Positions 35,012 through 46,342 of a stretch of 64,000 bases of DNA are shown piece by piece. How positions within the stretch are numbered: the first letter of the stretch is position 1; the number at the start of each line of letters is the position of its first letter. The position numbers were made by a program, and so were the translations under genes. Source of the DNA: Typha latifolia (Eukaryota > Streptophyta > Magnoliopsida > Poales > Typhaceae); contig CM034099.1 in assembly GCA_019914945.1 (NCBI GenBank), positions 21,292,704-21,356,703 on the forward strand. The letters are read 5' to 3'. The notes below the pieces were generated by a model that saw only the letters and a list, made by a program, of their open reading frames with translations, ran no database searches and was not told the DNA's origin.

Positions 35012-37017
35012 CCTGCTAAGTTCCATCTTCTCAATTGATGGTAAAAGAACTGGAGATTTGACAACATGCAAAGGTTTAACCTCCAAGGTGCTGTAGTAAT
35101 TACACAAATTATACTACATATAAAACTAGAAATAGAATAAAAAATATGAAATGGCACTTTTGGGGATATTAGAATTTAGAGCTGTTAACATAAGGTACAA
35201 ATAACACAATTTCTTTACTCGTACACAAAAATTTGAACTAAAGTCAGCCATCCTAATGGTTTTTCTCATACATTAGACTCATAAGCCATATAAAATTGTA
35301 CAATTGAACAAGAACCCTTGCAAGCAGAATCCGGTACTCAAGTTCTGATGTGTGTCATGGAAGAGTCCATATTTTAGTGTCCTCGAATAGATATTGTAGA
35401 GGTAGGAATCTCAGAAAAACCCGTTTAAAAAAGTCATCCACTGGCTTTGCTTAGTTCGAACAGAAGCTTCCTTTACTATTTAGCAGTTCTTTTGATGAGG
35501 ATTCAATATTTTAATAGAACCTCCTGTCACTACTTCTTTCACTACTAGTTTCAAGCCTTCACAACTTTCCCCATCGCTACCTCCACAAAATAAAACATTG
35601 CTCATGAATCTTCTGCGAGATCTCAGGTATATTTTAACGGTAACATTGACCTTTCCTCAACCAATCATATGTAGGAAAAGTCACTAGGGCCAGAGAAGTA
35701 CAGGTAGGAGTTGTATTAATCAGAACTAGGAACCATGATCAGTAGCCTACAGCTAGGTTGTACCATATTGTCAGCTGAGAACTAACTCACGATTAGATGC
35801 TGCATGTCTCAGATCCAAGAAAACAATGGAAAAATAAACCGGCACTTTCATAAAGGCACTATTTGGTACTGCAGTGAATCATCTCTTCAAATTCTTTTTT
35901 TTTTAATGATATGTGATGCTGCAGTGAACAAATTAAAGCTCAGAGAACTTCAGCTATCAACCTGCTTCTTGGAAGCTCCACTTACAAATACAATATGATG
36001 GCTTTCTTAGTGTTCTATTTGTAAGAAGTTTCCTGGATTCAAATTCAGTATCCTCTTGGATTAGCATGCAAACATAGGTCCATCACATGGCCAATCCAGG
36101 ATGGAGAACTAGGATTGGTTTTAGTTTCAGATTCAATATCTAGTGGTCACTGCAAGTAATTAACATGATATACGAATATGCAACAACACCTCCACACTTA
36201 TGCTGTTACAGTCTTACTCTAGAACTCCTTAGCTAGTGCAACATAATTAAGGAAAGCTCATTTGGTGCAATATCTCACACACAATATTCTGAAATATTCT
36301 CTTTAATAAGATTATAGGTATCAGAGAATTTATTATCTTTCTTTACTTTATTCGAGATTATGTCTTCCCAATGTCAGTGCCAATTACTCAACAGCCCTGC
36401 TACATATACTAAATGAATAATCTCTTAGAAAAAAAGGGATCTATTCTATGTTCAAGTGGAAAACAAAAAGAAATTGAATCCGGATGGAAGCTCAAAATAT
36501 TACATGTAAATTATACAAAATTTATACCACTGGCGTGTGCCAAATGAGAAGATAGGGCATCAATTAAGGTTATGGACACTTAAAAAGATAAAAGGAAGTC
36601 TAAAAAGCTTAGCTTTTATGATCTGTAAAGTAAGATTTGGCCCCATGAGTTGATTTTTAACCTTATTTTCCAATAAGAAAATAAGCTACAACTTAGAAAG
36701 GTCGCAAATTTATATAAAAATCAGGACAGTTACACTCAAGAACAATATCAAGATCTTGGTGGAAAACCAATTAGACAAATCGCACCAATGCCCTAATTTC
36801 TCGATCACTAACTAAAAAGGCTAAAACAATTAGAGAAGACAATCTCAAAATCGGGCATACTAATCAAACAAAGAAAGGGAGAGAAAAAAAAAGGAGCAAA
36901 TCACGGAAAAGTAAGGAAAAAATTAAAAGACGGATGATAAGGGAGAGACGTTACCATCGTTGCCGTGGCGGCTTCGATCGAGTTCTTCTCCTTGTTCCTG
37001 GAGATTTGGGGAACCAT
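35012..37017 (-). other. Possible unrecognised spliced transcription unit
   Basis: A short first exon at 36955-37017 encodes MVPQISRNKEKNSIEAATAT plus Met, with a good ATG context and a GT donor directly after. Two CACGTG boxes lie 60 and 130 bases upstream. Downstream, two exon-like open blocks exist: about 35480-35640 (containing VLFCGGSDGESC) and 35012-35090 (LEVKPLHVVKSPVLLPSIEK), the latter with a good acceptor and donor. The phases do not join directly, so at least one exon is missing, or the transcript is non-coding or decayed. I do not recognise a family. Confidence 0.35.
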
Positions 37018-37075
37018 TTTGTTTCCCTCCAAAATTACGGAGTAAAAAAATAAGGGAAATTAGGAATGAGGACGC

Positions 37076-37151
37076 CACGTGTTAAGGGTATGCGTTCACG
37101 GTTCATGGCATCTACCTTTGATGGCGCGTGAGGCCTGCACAATGGCACGTG
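37076..37151 (-). promoter_or_regulatory. Pair of G-boxes upstream of the 37017 start
   Basis: CACGTG at 37076-37081 and again at 37146-37151. G-boxes bind bZIP and bHLH factors; two within 76 bases support a promoter here. Confidence 0.45.
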
Positions 37152-39708
37152 CGGACCACGAATATTGCAAATTCTTTTTCGGTCTAATAATATAGTAATA
37201 TATATATAGTACAATAATATTTATCTTACTTTAGAGACAAAAATCTGTTTCCCCTCTCCTTTTGTTCTATTCTTAATTTAGTCAATAAGTTTATCACTTT
37301 TCTCTTATCTTTTCCCCTCTCTTATTTGATGTGTTATTTTCCGATCGTCTTTCTCCCTTCCTACTTCGTCGTTAGTGTCGCACAGTTGCTTTCTATTCTA
37401 TCGATTCTAACCTATCATCGACCTACCTATCTCCCTCCTCCTCTATCGTATCACGTTGGTAGATGCTGGATCTATAAGATGGCAGCATCAAAGGTGGAGC
37501 TTAGGCTTTATCGCTCATGCCTCCTTGTGGCTTGACTTCATCTGATCGTCTTCCTCTGGTGTTGTAAACTGACCTTTGTTCAATCTCTTGTTAATTATCT
37601 TTTAATTTTAATATATCATCCTCTATTGTATGCAACCCAATGTCACTCCCCTCGCACTTTAACAGAATAATTTGGCTTCCAATTCATTGTCTTATTCTTC
37701 GCAGTCTTGAGCTGCTCACCACCGCATTATCATCAATATTGTATACCCGGCTCATCATAGACTGCCTCTCTTCTCGTCATCGCCGCCACAAATCAAGTTA
37801 TCAAAGAGCTTATATTCTTTGTTTTGTTATTGTGGGTGTAGATTGTAATAATAATATTTTGTCATATTTATTGTGATTATGATTTTATTGTTTGTTGTTA
37901 TTGCAAGTTATAGTATTATGCCATTTGCAAGCTTGATAGAGTTGGAAGGGGGCTAACCCACTAGCTCTCGCATTCCTTTTTATATGATTCTTGTTACACT
38001 TGTACCTTGTGTTGGTGACTTTGGTTAAGAGAGATGCTTCTTTCTTTCTAGGGTTGTGGCCCTTCCTACTCCGTTCTTTTTAACACTAGTGGTTGTATTG
38101 TTATGTACTTGATATTAGGATTTATGGTAACTCTATGCGACTAAAATTTTTTTTTTTAATCGATGCAGCTTGAAACTAGCAATAGTAAAATAGTGCATTC
38201 AGCTCAAAACCAGCAACCAAAAGAATAAAATTAGTGACAATTATCTCATGCACCTAAACACACGCATGAATCGAGTTCATATTTTATGCACGGGATTTTG
38301 ATTTTATGGCAGAATTGAATCAGTCAGATTCGAAATCTAATATCCTAGATACCAGCATTGATTAGTAAAACGACACTTGAAACGCTAAGTCCACAGATAG
38401 TACCAAAGGCCTATTCAAGAAAGAATGTGATTCGAAATCTGTCCCTAACTAATAGGAAAAAAAAAAACAATAGTTGATTGAGAACGTCAAGTTGGCCAGA
38501 CTAGCTAATAAATTGTATGCCTATGATGAAACAAGTCAGCTTCCTAACCTCTATTTCTTATCCATAAATATTATTAAAAGTATAATATATACTATCGGCT
38601 CTATTATGTAACAATTTAAACTTTTTTTAGTCAACTGGTTATTTAATAAAATATTAGAGTTTAGTTTTCTAGAGGTCTACAATTCAAAGTCTGTTTAATT
38701 AATGGTAGTGAGGTTAGGCCGAGTGTCTGGTACTATGCAATTCACAGGAAAACGACTTTGGTTGTCTATAAGTGGGTCCTCCAATGGAGACCATAATAAA
38801 AACAAACCCTATTCTTCGGAGTGCACCCTTAAGATCCTTATTCCCAAGAATAATCCATACTTATCAACAACAAACAGTACAAATTGCTCAAAGATGTTTA
38901 GCCTGTTGTGAACTTAAAAACCCAACATTTCAGAAGATATTTAGATTCACCGTAGGACTAGCCTGACATAAAAATGAATGGACTTTCAAACAAGCAACAC
39001 AATGATTCATTGCAACAAGTAATTACTCTGGCCATATTAGTTAATTAAAGGCAAATCAGAACATTTTAAGTATAGTATATATGGCATGGGGCCAAGCCAA
39101 CCATGCTAGGTCTGCAGTAGTTTTCTTTCTGGACTAGATCAAGATCAACATTCAAGTTAATTATTGTGGTGCCATCCACATGTCCAAGTACTATTTAGAT
39201 GCACATGGTAGTGTCTGCAAGGTATTTAGAGTAGACTAGTAGTAGTGACAGTATCAATGGTTTATAACAGTGATAGAAGTACCCTAATTAATATATAGTT
39301 TTGTACTTGGAAAGGAAATATATATATCCTTACCAAATTAAAAATAAAGTAACCATGCAATATATGTAAGTCCTGAGAGGTAGCTGTTTTCCATAGAGAG
39401 GAATGAACATGGGCTCTCATGGCAGAGGATGCCATGAGAGCCAGCATTTGGATCTACTTTATTCTTGCAAGTTGCAACACTAATTGCAATTAATATAGAT
39501 ATATCAGCATGGGAAAGATATCTGTAAACAAAGGCACATGAACTCTCAAACCCTTTGTTCCTCTGTTACAGCTAAGAAAGGGAGTTTCTTTCTCTACCAA
39601 TGAGTATGCTTCACATGTGTAGCAGCAGGGAGCATGCATTAAGTGTATATCTTCGAGCATTTAAAGCAGTCCTTGTGAGTCCTTCTTTCCTTCCTTTTTT
39701 TCCCCCTT

Positions 39709-39764
<56 letters not shown>

Positions 39765-40143
39765 CAGAAGGTGAAAGTGGCCTCCTTTACCAAGAGATCA
39801 TAGCATGCATGAGAGTGTCTTAGCTTTACAGGTTGGTGTGCATGCATGTAGACCAACCGGCGTTTCAAACTTTTTACTAACTGGTGAGGTGGTGACGTGG
39901 TCAGATCTCAACCCTTATGGTTCTTCTCTCTACTTCTCCGCCACCTTTTGAGATTCTTCCACCTCATACATCTTGTGGAAATTAAGTTGGTTAAATGCTT
40001 GTAAACAAGCATAGGATTTTTGTCCAAGTGGTAGAAATAGAGAGGAAGGAAATATCAAACACTTCACATGTGCTGCATTTAAGACCCCTCTGCATATTTC
40101 CAATACACCACTGCCCCTAGGTTTCCTTTTCTCCTTTCATATT
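37152..40143. other. Spacer
   Basis: A pyrimidine-rich stretch at about 37240-37560 opens several short frames by composition. The remainder is AT-rich. No supported gene. Confidence 0.45.
39715..39760. repeat. (CT)n microsatellite
   Basis: Twenty-three CT units. Confidence 0.95.
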
Positions 40144-40312
40144 TATGGAGAACCACCTTCTGGTGTTATATATATATATATATATATATATTGATTAGTT
40201 ATTGCAAGGTGATTTGAGGAATTTGAATATATATATATGGAGAACCACCTTCTGGTGTTATATATATTCAAAATTCCTCAAATCACCTTGCAATAACTAA
40301 TCAATATATATA
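40144..40312. repeat. A-B-A-B' direct-plus-inverted repeat (hairpin)
   Basis: Segment A (TATGGAGAACCACCTTCTGG..., 40144-40174) is followed by B (40189-40235, containing TTATTGCAAGGTGATTTGAG). A is then repeated at 40236-40267, followed by the reverse complement of B at 40260-40308, with one extra base. The arms are about 45 bases and nearly perfect, so the RNA would form a strong stem with A as loop. (TA)n and (CT)n tracts flank it. Confidence 0.85.
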
Positions 40313-40342
40313 TATAATAGTATATTGTGAATTCAAGTTCAT

Positions 40343-40351
<9 letters not shown>

Positions 40352-40386
<35 letters not shown>
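40352..40386. repeat. (CT)n microsatellite
   Basis: About 17 CT units preceded by a C tract. Confidence 0.9.
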
Positions 40387-40389
<3 letters not shown>

Positions 40390-41132
40390 CACATTGCACC
40401 TCACAAGCTTGTGGGGAATCTAAGTTCAACCCCTTCTACTTTATCGCATTGGAACCATGCATGAGTAACATCACAAAACTATTTTTAAAAAAAAATACGT
40501 ATAGTAAGGAGGGGAGATAACATTTTCGTCTAAATCTATCATTAGGATACTCTTGAGTTTCTTGTTAGTGTGAATACTCAGCATAAGGATTAGGTATTTG
40601 TCCAAATCACGAAATGCCAAATCTAGCCAATAGCTTTCAGCGATGGGTCCGAGAAATGGACGAGAATGGTGGACTCCATATCCGCTGTCCGTTTCGGTGC
40701 ATGACATCGATCACGACTTCGCTTTGACTTTTTGTATCCAGGTTGACCCACACCTGATGTAATCATATTATACATCTACACACATCCGGACAAAAGCCGT
40801 AAGATTTTCCTTTTGGATGATGCTAAGATCACTCCCAAACAAAGGTCTTCCAGAAGGTCAAAACCCTAATCTATTTACCGTAGGCAAGACATAAGATACC
40901 ATAGAAGAACATTACTTCGATAAATTATTGTCATATTACACAAGTGACCTACATAACAATTAATGTATACATAGATCATGCTTTATATTTTACACTTCTT
41001 GGTTTCCTTGCAATTAGGGCTTCCTTGGATCAAACACTAAGTGTGATTTTAATCATATCAGTTCAAAACCTACACAAAAAGAAGCCAAAACAAAAACAAA
41101 CAAAAAAAAAGACCCAGAAAGCTAGTGATCGA
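40387..41132. other. 3' flank of the MYB gene
   Basis: AT-rich, nothing supported. The gene before it ends at 41133. Confidence 0.4.
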
Positions 41133-42400
41133 TTAGAAAAATCCAGTAGGGTCATCTAGTGGCATGTCAATTAGGCCTAATTCCCCTTGCCCAACGCTCT
41201 CATCGAAGAGCCAGGTCTCAAGCAAGGAGAGTGGCACTTGTGCTTCCGATCCCGGATTACGTGCAAGGCTCGTCTCGGACATCTCCGGCGTCAACGAGTC
41301 GAAATTGATCAAAGATTCGAGACCGTCCGGCGACACCGAGGAGCTACCGTTGTTCGCAACGCTCGCCGAACCTTCGCTAGATACTGAATCGGCCCCGACG
41401 GCTTTGTTGATCGAGTTCTGCGACGCTGACATCGAGTCGGTCTGGATTGTTCTCGGCTTCGGAGAATTCTTGATCCAGCCCTCGAGCAAGCGAGAGATGT
41501 TCTCAGTGCTAGATGCGTAAGTTGTCGTCGTCGTCGTCGTCGTAGTAGTAGTAGAGGCAGTAGTTTGGATTGGCTTCTCAAGGGATAAGGCTTCGCGTAA
41601 AGCTTGCCTTGCCATATGAATGTCGGTTTGAAGCCTCCTCTCCCATTGGCCTTTGGAGATGGGCTGGTAGCTCGATACTCCGCCGCCGCCGCCGCCGCTG
41701 CTTTTTGTGGGCGTCGGTGCATCGCCGTCGTTGTCGGCTTGGATCTTCTTGAGCTTCTTCTTCAGATGTGTGTTCCAGAAGTTCTTGATGTCGTTGTCCG
41801 TTCTTTCTGGGAGATAGGAAGCTATGGCTGCCCACCTACACATGGAGAATTGTACACTTAATTTGAGAGCCATCTAAGTGTAGGATCTAATGAGGATCTA
41901 ACTAGGATTGTGGAATCTAGCGAAAGCTACCTGTTGCCTAGAAGAGCTTGGAGATGGATTATGAGCTTCTCTTCCTGATCTGTAAAGCTGCCGCGCTTGA
42001 TCCCTGGCCTGAGGTAATTAGTCCACCTAAGCCTACAGCTCTTGCTGCATCTCAATAGCCCTAACAAAACAACAAAGAGAAAAAAAATATAGGAAATTCA
42101 AAAGAAATGAATAAAAAAATCACAAGATGGTACTAAGTGAAACAAAGGAATAAGACCCTAAAACAACTTTTTTGGATCTAGGCCCTCTAAGATCATTCTC
42201 TGTACTTGTCTTACAACATGAGGATGATGAGGTTGCTATTTTCAGAAAGGAAAGGAAAGGAACTCACCCGTGTCAGTAGGCACAGCTCTCCAGTTCCCAG
42301 GGCCATGCTCTTGGATGTAGGAGACCAGCATGAGGTCTTCTTCAGGAGTCCAAGGGCCCTTCTTCATGCCCATCTTATCACAGCAAGGTGGTCTCCCCAT
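41133..42400 (-). CDS. R2R3-MYB transcription factor, subgroup 1 (MYB30/MYB60/MYB96 clade)
   Basis: A nuclear DNA-binding regulator of 321 residues. Exons are 42268-42400, 41931-42060 and 41133-41835, the standard two-intron R2R3-MYB layout with both introns inside the MYB domain. The N-terminus is [21 protein letters not shown]2 follows with [10 protein letters not shown] and [21 protein letters not shown]3 has [20 protein letters not shown]. After it comes the subgroup-1 sequence [20 protein letters not shown], a poly-Thr tract from a trinucleotide repeat (about 41522-41553), and a C-terminal [11 protein letters not shown] motif, also typical of the clade. Relatives control cuticular wax and fatty acid genes, defence cell death and guard-cell behaviour; which role applies here is not readable. 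Confidence 0.95.
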
Positions 42401-42550
42401 TATGGTAACTAGATCTCTATCTTTTCTGTTTCTTTTCCCCTTTCACTCTATCTTCTCTAGATACTATAAAGAAATTAAACACCAGTTGATGACCTCTTCC
42501 TCCTTAGAAGAAGGTAACATGACAAGGGTCCAGGGAGGAGGCTGCCTCTC

Positions 42551-42560
42551 ATATATATAG
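42551..42560 (-). promoter_or_regulatory. TATA box of the MYB gene
   Basis: CTATATATAT on the minus strand lies 150 bases before the ATG, predicting a leader of about 120 bases. Confidence 0.6.
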
Positions 42561-42880
42561 AGAAAGAGAGAGAGACATTGAAACTAAGGAGCGGGTGTGG
42601 TCTCACTCTTCTACACTGATGGTTTCAAAGATAGGCCAAGGCTAGAAGAGGTGAGGAGGACTTTGTTCGGAGTCGTCAAAAGAGGACAGCAAGGTGCATT
42701 TACTCCTGAGGGACTCTCCAAAGTCAGCTTGGGTGGAGTGAAGGTAAGCCTGACCAACTCTTTCTCTCTCTCAACAGGATGCATTGAATGAGATTGCACC
42801 GGGATAAGCCCAAAGATGAAGGCTCTTGAGCTCACCTAGAGAGATGATTATTAGCAGTAATGATTTATTTTCCAAGGTTG

Positions 42881-42881
<1 letters not shown>

Positions 42882-42922
<41 letters not shown>

Positions 42923-42943
42923 AGAAGAAGAAGAAGAAGAAGA
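42882..42943. repeat. (GA)n then (GAA)n compound microsatellite
   Basis: About 18 GA units run directly into about 8 GAA units. Confidence 0.95.
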
Positions 42944-45579
42944 AAAAAGTTATTTTAGGTTTTTCCACGCATCCACTTAATTCCTGTGAGTTTTGGTCCT
43001 TATGGTGACCTTCCAATCTCACGCAGAAACCCTAGTTTTCGCTCGATCAGGTTTTATTACTTGCTGTCACTCATTAGGGCATGTAAAAGTGACACGCAAC
43101 AGTGTGAATCCTCTATACTGAGATTCCATGTAGTGCATCATATCTTTGGCAGATTGAGTAGTACCAGTTCCTGTCATCAGTTTGCTGTCCGATGTTGATT
43201 GGAAGGTTCTTGTATCAAATCTGCGATATATAATTATATATGCATGATACTTACTATGGAATGTAGACTAGCTCTTTTCTTCTATTAATTAGACTTCTAA
43301 TTAGTTATAAATTTATGATTAGCTACTTTTATTGAGTTATAGTTAATATACTGGAAGATTATGAGTATTAGTTACAGCAAAAACAAATGACAGACCTTAA
43401 GAATTATTATGTTCTTCGAAACGTGAAAGAGAACCAATTTGAACTTATGATCACATGTGATTGATGAGATATCTTGAAATTAAAGGTGGCCCTATTAAAG
43501 AATGTTCCGTGTCTTAGTAGAAGACTCAAATATTAATGAATGACGAAAGAAATAATAATCAAAGAACTCCAACAGTTTTAGTCACTAATCAAGGACTTGG
43601 TTGTCACAACAACTTAGTTAATCTAACACAACCTACCTACGTTGCACCAAAAGTAAATATGTGTTGGGACGCTCGAAGAGATTAATAAAGAATTAGTTGA
43701 AGCATCAATGTGACAATAATGACTCCATCGAAAAGAGGAAGATTAATTGAGGCTTGTAATATTGTGATAGCTAAATATTTAGCTTAATATTAGCAACAAT
43801 TTTGGGATATAAATTTATGTGCTTACATATATAGAAAGTTATTATAAAAATACTTATCAACGTGTAGAAATTTCTAAAATTGCTACATGTCATATTGAAA
43901 AGTAAGAGTGCAGTAGAAATATTTACGCAACATATTAGCAGCGTTAACACTAACATTTTCTGTGAGGAAATTAATTTATAAATAGTTTCTTTCAAGACTT
44001 AGACTTACGTGCAAGAAGAGGGCCACTAGTTCAAATAAAATTATTAAAATTGTAAAATTAATCATATTTACACTGAAGTCAATCAAATTACTATTTGACC
44101 GGCAAATAGGAAAATATGCTTAGGTTTTTAGATATACCTGGAATGGGAAGTTTTTTCCTAAACTTGTACAAATTTTGGCCTCAGTTGTAGCTGAGAGTTA
44201 TATAACGGCAGATTAATTGTTAATCTATAATATCTTTACTATTTAAAAGAAAAATATAACTCTTATATATCCATCTAGTAGTTAAAATTTCAGTGCTAAG
44301 AATTAAATAGAAAGAGTACTGCCGAGTGGAAGTATCCATGTTTGGGTTGTTTAATATATCATCACCCAGCTCATGCCAATGCTTCAAACATACAGTTTCA
44401 TGAGCTATCACATTGAGTGAAGCTGCAAGTTGGTTTACAAACGTCTTCTAGATAATTGAAACCAATATTTTCTTTTTCCTTTTCTTTTTCTATAAAGGAA
44501 ACCAATATTGCTGCTAGATAAGCATGCAGGATGGCCTACATATATTTTTAAGTATTATATATGTTTTCCTGCTCTTCGAAAACTATATCAACTCATTTTG
44601 GCAGGAAAAAATATATACAAAAACCGATTTGGCGTTGACTCCACTATTACAGTCAATTTTCATATCTAAAGTATCTAAAATTATTATAAATTTTCAAGGT
44701 ACCGTTTGGGGAAGACATGGGGAGCATATTTCTCCTTATATGATTTAATTATGGCCCTAAATAAATTAGTAAACAAAGAAATTATTATAGTTTTCACCAA
44801 CGTGCCAACTAAGGAATTAGTTTCTCTGGGGTCGTATGAAAGCCTTTTAAAGAATTTTGGAAGGGTGAACCCAATAATAAATCCCTTGTTGACTCATTTC
44901 TCATATATGGAGAGACAAGAGGATTTACTCCTGTGGACTACGGATAAGATAGCCATCACCACCATGCTTGACTTGCATGTATAAATAATGGATCACTGTA
45001 CACTTGCAATCAAATTACGAAAAGGAAATCTTTAAAGAGTGTAACAATCAACCAGTACGCAGCAAAGATCGATTCCTCTTATATGTAATTCTATAGTCGT
45101 TGAAGGGCTAACATTAAACTTGCAGATGTTATTCCTTTTTTGTGTTCTTTTAGTAAGAGTAGTCATTGCATGGAGACATAAGAAATGACCAAAGGTTGAA
45201 TTGATCACCTTGTAGATTAAGTTTTGCCCTTTTAAGATAGACAAGATAGTAGATAACTTTACCCACTAGATTGGAAAGGAAATGAGCAACAAATAAAGCA
45301 TGCATTGGTGTCAAACTTCAAACATACATGCAGGAGCTATAAACTTTTTTTTCCTTCGTACCATCAAAATTAATGATATCTAACAAGATTGATAGTGAAC
45401 TTTGGTAATTTATTTGATCTTGGTAACCACGTATGTTCGGCAATAATTGAGTAAATTGTGATGATTATGATGTAAACATTGCAATGTGAGGTCATAGAAA
45501 AATTTGACAGCAGTAGGACCTCCTTTTATATTAGATTGGCTTTTACGGCTTGGGAATTCATACTTTGATGGTGAATTAA
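42944..45579. other. Gene-poor spacer
   Basis: Very AT-rich. Short frames (for example 44706-44984 and 43771-43995) lack motifs and codon bias. Confidence 0.5.
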
Positions 45580-45767
45580 GGTCTTGTTTGTTTTGAGTTT
45601 AGAAACTCCTTTTGAATTAGTTCAGAAAATTTTAAATTAGTTTAGTAATTAAATATATATTTTTTATTATTTTTCATATCTAATCTAGTTTAGTCTTTAA
45701 AAAATTAAGACCAAGAAATAAAACTAAGTAATCGAATTCGGGGTTTACTCTTAAACCATACAAGACC
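45580..45767. mobile_element. Tourist-like MITE (PIF/Harbinger type), 188 bp
   Basis: Left end GGTCTTGTTTG, right end CATACAAGACC (imperfect terminal inverted repeats continuing inward), flanked on both sides by the 3-base target duplication TAA (45577-45579 and 45768-45770). AT-rich interior, no coding capacity. Ends and TAA duplication are as in Tourist elements. Confidence 0.75.
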
Positions 45768-46106
45768 TAAAGGATTAACACATGTTAAAAATGTTAGAGT
45801 ATAAGATATAAAATTGCTGTTTTTCAATATTTTAAGTTTTTAGAATTATTTGATGAGTTTAACATAATATCATAACTAATTTTTCTATCCGTAGGAAAAA
45901 GAAAAGAGCAAGAATTAGCGAGAGAGCTTGAATAATCAAGATAGGAACTGTTCAAGAATCAAGATCATTGGACACTTTGTTGATGATGCCAAAGTTTACA
46001 GTAGTATTGGTACGTATGTGATTAAATTCCACTAAATTGGAAAACAAAACTAATAATTGTTATTAGATCTAAAATTATAGTGAACACTTTAATATTTCTT
46101 TTGAAT

Positions 46107-46342
46107 AGAATTGGATTGTCGCACCTTAGTGATCCGACGGTGCCGAGTGGAAGTGCCGTCGCTCAACGGATAAAAGTTACTCTAGGGATGACAAGCTAAT
46201 CTTCCCCAAGAGTTCACATCGACAGGAAGGTTTGGCACCTCGATGTCGGCTCTTCGCCACCTGGGGCTGTAGTATGTTCCAAGGGTTGGGTTGTTCGCCC
46301 ATTAAAGCGGTACGTGAGCCGGCTTCAGAACATCGTGAGAGG
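46107..46342 (+). pseudogene. Nuclear copy of an organellar 23S rRNA fragment (plastid type), decayed
   Basis: Contains the highly conserved domain V (peptidyl transferase) sequence: CTCAACGGATAAAAGTTACT, CCCCAAGAGTTCACATCGAC, GGCACCTCGATGTCGGCTC, CCATTAAAGCGGTACGTGAG. The TCTTCGCCACCTGGGGCTG variant matches my memory of plastid 23S more than mitochondrial 26S. Compared with that memory it carries several substitutions, mostly C-to-T or G-to-A, and ends abruptly after CATCGTGAGA. It is a short isolated piece in AT-rich nuclear DNA, hence a transferred organelle fragment and not a working rRNA gene. Confidence 0.85.

Noticed and set aside
41164..41861. Plus-strand frames opposite the MYB third exon
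   Set aside because: Antisense shadows without motifs.
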